A stretch of DNA of 64,000 nucleotides from Vibrio chagasii (GTDB lineage Bacteria > Pseudomonadota > Gammaproteobacteria > Enterobacterales > Vibrionaceae), in contig NZ_AP025466.1 in NCBI RefSeq assembly GCF_024347355.1, forward strand, positions 248,001 to 312,000. Direction: 5' to 3'. Of this stretch, positions 57,119-64,000 are shown in pieces; position 1 is the first letter of the stretch, and every line of letters starts with the position of its first letter. The notes beneath the pieces are model-generated. The model ran no database searches. It saw nothing but the letters and a program-made list of their open reading frames with translations, and had not been told where the DNA came from. The position numbers and the translations under genes are program-made.

Positions 57119-58708
57119 ATGGGTTTGACCTTACCAGGAGACCTAAGGGTGTTAATCGTCGACGACTCTAAGAGTGCGACGATTCTGATCAAACAACAGC
57201 TTGCTAGTTTAGGCATTGCTCACGAGTGTATTTTCATTGCGACAGATTATCGACAAGCCATTAGGGCTGTCGAGACGCATGCGTTTCATGTTTTGCTCAT
57301 TGATTACCACTTAGAGCAGTCATTTACCGGCTTTGAGCTACTAAGTATTCTGTATCGTAATCGTCTTATCGACCACACGGTTGCAACAATTTTAGTCTCC
57401 GGGGATATGCGCCAAGAAACAGTACTTACCGCCCTATCAGGAGAGGCTCACCATTTTATTTCTAAGCCAATTAACACTCAGGTATTAGGCAAAAAAATCA
57501 AAAGTGCTGTATTCGAGTCAAGACAAATTGACCAACTCAACAGCCTATACCCTATTACGACACGGGAATTGCTTAAACAGGCATTAGAAATAACCAGCGA
57601 AAAATCTAATGTTCAATTCGAAGCAACACTGATTGAGCACTTGATCGCAGGGAAGAAGTGGCAACTGCTCTCTAGTCTAATCACTCACTCTAAAACTAAT
57701 ATGCACCCAACCAAATTGGTCGCAGAAGCGTTAATTCTAGATAGCTTAGGAAAACCGAACTTGGCGATAGAGAAACTGCACAACTATCTTATCGTTCAAC
57801 CATTATCCCTGAACGTGATTGATTGCCTCAGCTGTATTTATGAAAAACACAAGATGCTACTGCCCGCTTTAAAATTGGCTATTCGTGCATTTGAGATGAC
57901 ACCAAGTATTAGTCATCGAGCAATCAGAGCTATCGATTTGGCCGAAAACGCTGATAATACACACATGCTCATTAAGCTTGGGGAGATGTACGCAAGCCAT
58001 ATTTCACCCGCCGATATCGACGTAATTCATTCAATTGGAACCCATTTCAATTCCATAAGAGCAACGTACCAAAGAGAAACTCAAGTACAAAATAAACGTC
58101 TTTTGCTTGAGCACGCCTCCCAATTTACCGAATTGGTCAATTTGAAGCTACCAGCCAAACTTCAACAACAAGTATTAGCAAGCCTAGCACTATTCCAAAG
58201 CAATATATTGTTGATTGAAGGCAGCCCGTTAGTTGCGCACAAAAAAGTGATACGAGCGACTAAATTGTTAGCTAATCAGTTTTACAATCAACCGACTTCA
58301 CTGCTATCGCAATTTTTACCTTTGCTATGCCACTTTGGTGAATATTCATTGTATCACATCGTCGAGGAATGTTTGAAATTACGCGGTGAGGCAATAAACG
58401 ATAAACTTGACTCTCGAAAAGTCGATCCTTCGAATTGTATCAACATCGGAAGCTCAGGATCGATCCAAGAACTACGCGACTTTATTACCAATTATCCCTA
58501 TTCAGTCGCCGCTAAGCTAGACTACCTTTACGCTGTCAATAACGCATGCGTTGAAACAGACCTTAGCGACGAATACGTGGAAGATCTTATTCAGTTAGAC
58601 CTTCCTCCTAGATGGAATCAATGGATTAGTGACTCATCAAAATATGGTTATTCCACTAAGCCGCCCAGCCCATTTTCAACATGCAGCCGACAGGAGTCTA
58701 TATGCTAG
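57119..58708 (+). CDS. Response regulator with helical-repeat output domain
   Basis: This 529-residue protein starts with a receiver domain (about 8-125; acidic pocket IVDDS, phospho-acceptor D62 in LLIDYHL, lysine in FISKPIN). The remaining 400 residues are helical, with TPR-like segments (about 200-290), and hold no DNA-binding or enzymatic motif. It probably works by protein contacts. GAGG lies before the ATG. Its last seven bases overlap the Hpt gene, placing it in a phosphorelay operon. Confidence 0.8.
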   Translation: MGLTLPGDLRVLIVDDSKSATILIKQQLASLGIAHECIFIATDYRQAIRAVETHAFHVLLIDYHLEQSFTGFELLSILYRNRLIDHTVATILVSGDMRQETVLTALSGEAHHFISKPINTQVLGKKIKSAVFESRQIDQLNSLYPITTRELLKQALEITSEKSNVQFEATLIEHLIAGKKWQLLSSLITHSKTNMHPTKLVAEALILDSLGKPNLAIEKLHNYLIVQPLSLNVIDCLSCIYEKHKMLLPALKLAIRAFEMTPSISHRAIRAIDLAENADNTHMLIKLGEMYASHISPADIDVIHSIGTHFNSIRATYQRETQVQNKRLLLEHASQFTELVNLKLPAKLQQQVLASLALFQSNILLIEGSPLVAHKKVIRATKLLANQFYNQPTSLLSQFLPLLCHFGEYSLYHIVEECLKLRGEAINDKLDSRKVDPSNCINIGSSGSIQELRDFITNYPYSVAAKLDYLYAVNNACVETDLSDEYVEDLIQLDLPPRWNQWISDSSKYGYSTKPPSPFSTCSRQESIC

Positions 58709-59034
58709 ATTTTGATGCTTTAAATGCCTACCTAGACAATGACAGAGATGTCATTTTTGCCGTGTTATCAACCTACCAAGAAGACCATGGTAATTCATTA
58801 CAAGAGATCGAAGAACTGGTGCAACAGCAAGATTGGGGCAAGCTTCATTTCACGGTGCATACCTTAAAAGGCATATTAGCCAGCTTCGGGGAAGAGACAG
58901 CAACAGTTGCCCTCGAAAGAGTTGAACAAAACACGTTTAACAAAGTTGCTCCTGAAGCTGATGACCTTTCACTCATCTACAGTGAGATGAAAATTATTAA
59001 TCAACAAATCGATGAAGTGCTCAGCACCTATTAA
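58702..59034 (+). CDS. Hpt phosphotransfer protein
   Basis: This 110-residue four-helix protein has the phospho-accepting H53 in VHTLKGILASFGEE. It would carry phosphate between the receiver of the hybrid kinase nearby and the REC protein just upstream. CAGGAG precedes the ATG at 58702, which overlaps the previous stop. An in-frame ATG at 58681 is less likely. Confidence 0.88.
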   Translation: MLDFDALNAYLDNDRDVIFAVLSTYQEDHGNSLQEIEELVQQQDWGKLHFTVHTLKGILASFGEETATVALERVEQNTFNKVAPEADDLSLIYSEMKIINQQIDEVLSTY

Positions 59035-59457
59035 TCTGGATGTCGTCCCTATTAATCAAGGAAGTCGTCCCGCTGACTCCATTTTGTCCCACCACCAAAT
59101 AACGATCAGTGCTGAGGTTTTGTAGAATCACAGAACCTCTACACTTGTCATTTTCGTGAATAATTTATTCCTTTCGTATTACCTATGAGTTCAAATCGTT
59201 TGGATGTATTTAAGTAGCGAAGCTACTCTATACGTTTAAATTTTATGAAAATGAAAACTGTATACCCATCACCATGTATTAGAAAGAGAGTTTAAAGACC
59301 TATACAAATGTGATTAGAAGTAAGAACTATTCATTCAATCAAAATAAGCATCGGATTCATAAGAAGTTATACTCCTCCCACACTTCAAAAAAATTAACCC
59401 GCACAAAGTTTCAATATCGCTATTTTTACTCTACTGTTTTTAGATAAAAACAGTTGG
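59035..59457. other. Intergenic region before the hybrid kinase
   Basis: The 423 bp are AT-rich without a supported gene. A small perfect palindrome, AGTAGC-GAA-GCTACT, lies at 59213-59227, and GTCGTCCC occurs twice near 59043-59074. The kinase promoter is probably near 59400, but I cannot define it. Confidence 0.4.
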
Positions 59458-62400
59458 ATGGATCCTTATATGGCTAATACGGTCTGGAATAACCTTTCAG
59501 TCAAACATAAACTCTTTGGCTTAGTTCTACTTCCCATTTCACTTTTGCTCTTCCTCGCTGGCAGACAAGCCTATATCTTGACGACACAGTTAACTGATTT
59601 TGAGCGAACCAATCAGTTATCTGTCTACCTTCAAGATATTTCTATCTTATACAGAAGCACCTTAGCGTCGAGTCCTGAAGAGTTTACCGCTCAAAGTGAA
59701 CAAGTTAAGTTAGAACTCAAAACCTTATCTCCTATTATCTTCCTCGGGGCTTCTGATGACATGGATCAGTTAGTCGCGGATTTTAGCGAAGCTACCCTAT
59801 CGACTATGGAAGCAACGGACACTTACGATAAATTGGATGCCCAGGAGTGGCAGAGTGATTTATACAAACAGTTGTTGCTAGAGATAGAAAAAGTACCGTT
59901 CGAGAATACCAAGCGAGAAATCCAACAGCACCTGACCGCCTTACAACAACTCGAATGGTTAATGTTCTGGTCGAACGAAGAATTTAAATTGGGTACCTCA
60001 CTTATTGAGATATTCTAAAGTAGCCAAGAATACGATCCCGAACTCGTAGAACAGATTAAAACCGTGAGTGAAAGGCAACAACTGTTTTTGGAACGCTTCG
60101 TGTCATTGAATGCCAATGAACACCAGGTTTCACTAATGGTTGAAGTGTTCAGAAATGATGTGTTTGCTCAAAGCCAAGAAATAAGAAACGCTCTACTAGA
60201 TCTCAACGCTCTCAGTGGGTTAACACCTCAAGAGATATCTGTAGGCTTGGAAGCAATGAGCGCGCGACTGAACCTATTACAGAGTTTAGGGAACGTCATC
60301 AAACAAGAGTTCCAAGTTGAAGTTGAACAAGCAATCTCAGCGGCTCAAGTACAAAGAACATTATTCATCTCTTTAGTCGCCCTACTCGCAACGATTGTTA
60401 TGGGCTTAACGCTGAGCTTAGCAAGACAGGTAACCAATAATCTTGGTTTGGTTCTGAAGTTCTTAAAGAGTGAGGATGATGAAACTCGCCCTTCTCTGGA
60501 AAAGCTCATTCAAGGTAAAGATGAACTGAGTCTATTCGCTCAACAAGTCGAACGCTTAACTATCGAGAGAGAACACGCCAAAGAAAAACTCACGCAAGCA
60601 AAAGAAGACGCAGAGCGAGCGAAAGATCACGCAATACAAGCGAGTAAGGCAAAAAGCAGCTTCTTAGCCAACATGTCACACGAGATTCGTACTCCGTTAA
60701 ATGGCGTTATCGGTATCTCAGAGATCCTTTCTGATACTCCATTAACCCCGACACAGCGTGATTATGTAGACACCATAGAAACCTCTTCTCAACTCTTGCT
60801 CAGCTTAATCAATGACATTTTAGACTTCTCGAAAATCGAATCGGGTATGTTACTTATCAGCCCACATTCTGCGTCTATCCGCGAATCAATTTATGATATT
60901 GCGTCGATTGTTGCGCCAAAAGCCAAAGAACAAAAAATATCAATCAACGTTGATATCAGCCCGGATACTCCAGCTCGAGTGATGATCGACGATCACCGTC
61001 TAAGACAAGTCCTGATGAACTTCATGTCGAATGCTGTCAAGTTCACAGCTGAAGGTGGCGTTACCCTCTCAATCAACACACTCCAACAAGCTGATGACAA
61101 GGTTAAGGTTCGCTTTGCAGTGCGAGATACGGGGATTGGTATCGATAAGCAACAGCAAAAACAGATATTCGAACCTTTTGCGCAAGAAGATGACTCGACG
61201 ACTCGTCAGTTTGGGGGCACTGGTCTTGGACTTGCCATCAGTACTCAGCTCGTAGAACTAATGGGCGGACAAATACAATTAGACTCAGTGAAAGGCGAAG
61301 GTAGCTGTTTCTATTTCGACTTAGAATTAGCGGTTGATCTAAGGCTACCTAAACCAAGCACGGCTTCTTCCGACATCTATATTCTTGGGCATGCCAACGT
61401 GCTTTCAGAGCGTATCGATAATGAACTAAAACTGTATGGACTTGATGTCGCTCAAACCACCGATAATACGAGCGTGATTATTGACCGCATAGCTAACCAG
61501 GCACACACAAAACCGATTACCGTCATCTTTGCCGAAGATGATAAGCTCCAAGCCAGTGACTACGCTGATAGCTTAGACACACTTCATAAAAATGGCGCTA
61601 CCATTTGTTTGATTCGATCCTTCCTCAGCGACCCTGCGGATATCGGTCAATGTATCACAGCTCAAGTATCACAACCCCTACTGGGTCTACGCCTAATCAA
61701 AGCCGTCGAGCTGTGTGATACGCAGGGTTTGGCTGAACTGTCCAATTCGAAACAATCGGAACTTCAAGTTCAGCAAAAGATTTTGATAGTCGAAGATAAC
61801 AGGATTAATCAGAAAATCGCAGGGCTGCACGTCGGCAAAAGCGGCTTTGAATTTGAATTCGCCAATAACGGGCAAGAAGCCGTGGATATGTTTACTGCCA
61901 ACCCTCATTACGCCGCCATTCTCATGGACTGTATGATGCCCGTAATGGATGGCTTTGAGGCAACGGGTCACATTCGTCGTATTGAGAAACAGACAAAGTC
62001 GAACCGCCGCATTCCTATCATTGCGTTGACTGCCAGTGTCATCGATGACGACATTCAAAAGTGTTTCGATGTGGGTATGGACGATTACGTGCCTAAGCCG
62101 TTCAAATTCGAGATGTTAAAAGAGAAAGTGCTAACGGCAGTAGAAGCAATACCACTGCCGGCAACACACGATACACTGCCAAAGTTCAATTCGACAGTCC
62201 CCCCTATCCACAGTGCCGCATCAGTGACGCAGGCACCTAAATTAGCCAGCGCAACCCAAACCATATTGCCTGAAGAACCAAAGGAAGAATTGATACCAAG
62301 TAAGTCTGAAAAGATCCTCTTGGTAGAAGACAACCGCGTAAACCAGAAAGTAGCCTCGGTTATGCTTAAAAAAGCAGGTTATGCCTTTGAAATCGCGGAC

Positions 62401-62679
62401 AACGGACAGATTGCCGTTGATATGTACCAGAGCGACAGCAGTTTCGACGTCATTTTGATGGACTGCATGATGCCTGTGATGGATGGCTTCACCGCAACCA
62501 AGGAGATTAGAGAACACGAGAAAAACCTAGGCTTAACAAAGACTCCTATCATCGCGTTAACCGCCAGCGTTATCGACGATGATATTCAAAAGTGCTTTGA
62601 TTCGGGAATGGATGGTTACGTTGCGAAGCCCGTAAGAAAAGAGAAACTATTCCACCAAATTGAAAGCGCGACTTGCTAG
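59458..62679 (+). pseudogene. Hybrid sensor kinase interrupted by an in-frame ochre stop
   Basis: Read through, this is a 1,073-residue kinase. It has a membrane segment at about residues 20-40, a periplasmic helical sensor to about 300, a second membrane segment, a HisKA domain with H408 in ANMSHEIRTPLNGVIGISE, an ATPase domain (MNFMSNAVKFT, GTGLGLAIS) and two receiver domains with LMDCMMPVMDGF in each. A TAA at 60016-60018 stops the sensor part after 186 residues with no frame change; CAA to TAA would do it. A GTG at 60064 could restart translation and give an 871-residue kinase with a trimmed sensor. ATG at 59470 is an alternative start. Confidence 0.85.
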
Positions 62680-62688
62680 GAGAAACCA

Positions 62689-63165
62689 ATGGATTGGAAG
62701 AAAACAATAAAAACATTCCAGTGCAGAGCTGCGTTCATCGCCGTACTAGGGCTATTAGGAAGTCTACTTATTGTTAGCCCAGCTCATGCAGCGGAAGACT
62801 ACGCCATATTCTCTTTAGACACAGAGTTTGAAGCGATTTCTATTAACAAAGCAAGAAAGCTATATCGAGGAAAAACCAAACGTCTTAACGGCAAACGTGT
62901 AGAACTGTCAGATTGGCCTGAAAACAGTGCTGAAAGAGAGGAATTTTACCAACTATTACTTGGAAAGAACGCCGCTCAAATGAATGCTCATTGGGCCGGT
63001 TTATCTTTTTCAGGAAAAGCTCGTTATCCAAGAGAAATCAAAACGGCGTCAACAGACAGCTTAGTGGACTGGCTCGATGACAAACCAAACCGTATTGGTT
63101 ACTCCCCACTCTCTTCGGTACCTCAAAATGCCAACGTTCTCTACGTTATAAGTTCGGAGAAATAA
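62689..63165 (+). CDS. Small PstS-like periplasmic solute-binding protein
   Basis: This 158-residue protein has a signal peptide ending PAHAAED near residue 35. The mature part resembles the N-terminal lobe of phosphate-type binding proteins (SINKARKLYRGKTKRLNGKRVELSDW, then NRIGYSPLSSVP near the C-terminus). At half normal length it probably acts as a sensor accessory rather than a transporter subunit. It starts 9 bp after the hybrid kinase and is followed 1 bp later by the outer-membrane protein gene. Confidence 0.78.
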   Translation: MDWKKTIKTFQCRAAFIAVLGLLGSLLIVSPAHAAEDYAIFSLDTEFEAISINKARKLYRGKTKRLNGKRVELSDWPENSAEREEFYQLLLGKNAAQMNAHWAGLSFSGKARYPREIKTASTDSLVDWLDDKPNRIGYSPLSSVPQNANVLYVISSEK

Positions 63166-63166
63166 C

Positions 63167-64000
63167 ATGAAAAGAATAATTACGTCAGTACTATGTGCTT
63201 CAATTGCTTCTCCGGCTTTCGCCATTATCGAACTCACCGATAACTTATCCTTGAGTGGCTTTGGCTCCACCTCTTGGGCAACATCTGACAACGATAATCC
63301 ATTGATTATTAATCGCGGATTTACCGATGAAAGTTGTTACGATTGCGATACGAGTTTCGGTGTCCAACTCGACTATTTCTACAACTCATTTAAAGCGTCG
63401 GTACAAGTTGTTAAAGCTCCTCAGTACGACTGGAGTGACCCGCAATTAGAATGGGCTTACCTTGGTTATGAATTCAATGATTTTGATGTCAGTATCGGGC
63501 GATTGAGACTGCCTCTCTTCCTTGCATCTGAGTACTACTATGTTGGGCAAGCCTACATGACGGCAAGGCCACCTACAGAAGTGTATAACGCCGTATTAGG
63601 TATAACCGCATTTAACGGGATTAAAGTCAGCTGGACTCATGATGTGAGTGATGAGGCAACGCTGTTACTCTCCCCTTTCTTTGGCGTAAAAGACAAAAAC
63701 GAAGTTGATTTTAATTCGAGTACAGAACTGGAATTTGAAACCAATCGCATGTTTGGTGCCAACCTTCAGTTAAGTGGAGAGAACTATCGTTGGAATTTGT
63801 CCTTCCTCGACTCCAACTTTGATCAGACCGTTAAGATTAAAAACGTTGGTGCGTTACCCACTGCAGACAATCAACACATCCAGCTTTGGTCTTTGGGTGC
63901 TGAGTATGAATTTGGTCAAGCGGTGCTATCAAGTGAAGGACAAATCAGTGACTTCTCTTCATCGATGTATGCAAGTCTAGGCTACAGATTGAATTCGTTT
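63167..64000 (+). CDS. Outer-membrane porin-like protein, 3' end beyond window
   Basis: The frame is open from the ATG at 63167 to the window edge (278 codons). A signal peptide ends ASPAFA near residue 19. The mature part is an alternating beta-barrel pattern (LSLSGFGSTSWATS, DVSIGRLRLPLFL, YYYVGQAYMTARP), as in porins that lack Pfam-clear names. The N-terminal Cys pair (ESCYDCD) is unusual. It follows the PstS-like gene by 1 bp and so belongs to the kinase operon. The true length is unknown. Confidence 0.78.
   Translation, partial: MKRIITSVLCASIASPAFAIIELTDNLSLSGFGSTSWATSDNDNPLIINRGFTDESCYDCDTSFGVQLDYFYNSFKASVQVVKAPQYDWSDPQLEWAYLGYEFNDFDVSIGRLRLPLFLASEYYYVGQAYMTARPPTEVYNAVLGITAFNGIKVSWTHDVSDEATLLLSPFFGVKDKNEVDFNSSTELEFETNRMFGANLQLSGENYRWNLSFLDSNFDQTVKIKNVGALPTADNQHIQLWSLGAEYEFGQAVLSSEGQISDFSSSMYASLGYRLNSF

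Noticed and set aside
59213..59227. Small perfect palindrome before the hybrid kinase
   Set aside because: It is an isolated 6-bp stem with no T-tract, no repeat and no link to a promoter.
1..64000. CRISPR arrays, tRNA and rRNA genes
   Set aside because: No regularly spaced repeats or tRNA/rRNA-like sequences were recognised by eye; the 791-bp units are gene duplications.

Overview
The window is about 44% GC, gene-dense Gammaproteobacterial DNA. Gene content points to a marine Vibrio, most likely chromosome 2 and perhaps the Splendidus clade. The reasons are a VxrA/VxrB-type two-component system with its DUF2861 partner, a vibriolysin-like M4 protease, a trypsin-like protease with a GlyGly-CTERM tail, many c-di-GMP and chemotaxis proteins, a second trpS, D-serine dehydratase, and the gsk / fhs / gcvT / glyA / gcvH / gcvP block. 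The species call is inference from protein resemblance, not from a search.

Layout. 0-5 kb: a TyrR-boxed aromatic amino acid permease, a chemoreceptor, and an IS4-type insertion sequence that landed inside the terminator hairpin downstream of the chemoreceptor. 5-9 kb: a HAD phosphatase, a periplasmic-sensor HD-GYP phosphodiesterase, a small lipoprotein gene with its partner, and a CreA-like lipoprotein. 9-13 kb: inosine-guanosine kinase and PurR-boxed formate-THF ligase. 13-18 kb: a diguanylate cyclase, a phosphatase gene broken by one stop codon, ArfB, a small HTH regulator and a secreted serine protease. 18-26 kb: the glycine cleavage / serine hydroxymethyltransferase locus with an XRE-cupin regulator between gcvT and glyA; this block, fhs and gsk form a one-carbon and purine module. 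26-35 kb: a small Cys-containing membrane protein behind a CueR-type promoter, a MATE pump, a prepilin, a LysE exporter, a delta-type carbonic anhydrase, a VOC protein and the M4 protease with a chitin-binding tail. 35-40 kb: a second TrpRS, a nucleotidyltransferase-like protein, D-serine dehydratase and a broken AraC regulator.

40.2-46.8 kb is an accessory island. It holds three tandem 791-bp units, each encoding an EF-hand-like lipoprotein. The last lipoprotein gene overlaps a secreted alpha/beta-hydrolase gene. Next come a two-gene operon of tiny proteins (one built of three internal repeats) behind operator-like palindromes, and a frameshifted tyrosine recombinase. A 16-bp near-perfect direct repeat lies at both ends. 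The lipoprotein array with its hydrolase is the best candidate for an undescribed system, possibly effector and immunity or enzyme and chaperone.

47-64 kb: a PEBP-family protein, the Vxr-like operon followed by a large glycoside-hydrolase-like exoprotein, a LysR/EmrAB efflux locus, and a phosphorelay cluster (REC protein, Hpt protein, hybrid kinase interrupted by an in-frame stop, small solute-binding protein, outer-membrane protein running off the end). Four genes are broken by single-base changes (14.8, 39.6, 46.1 and 60.0 kb). They may be real decay or assembly errors. No rRNA, tRNA or CRISPR array was seen.
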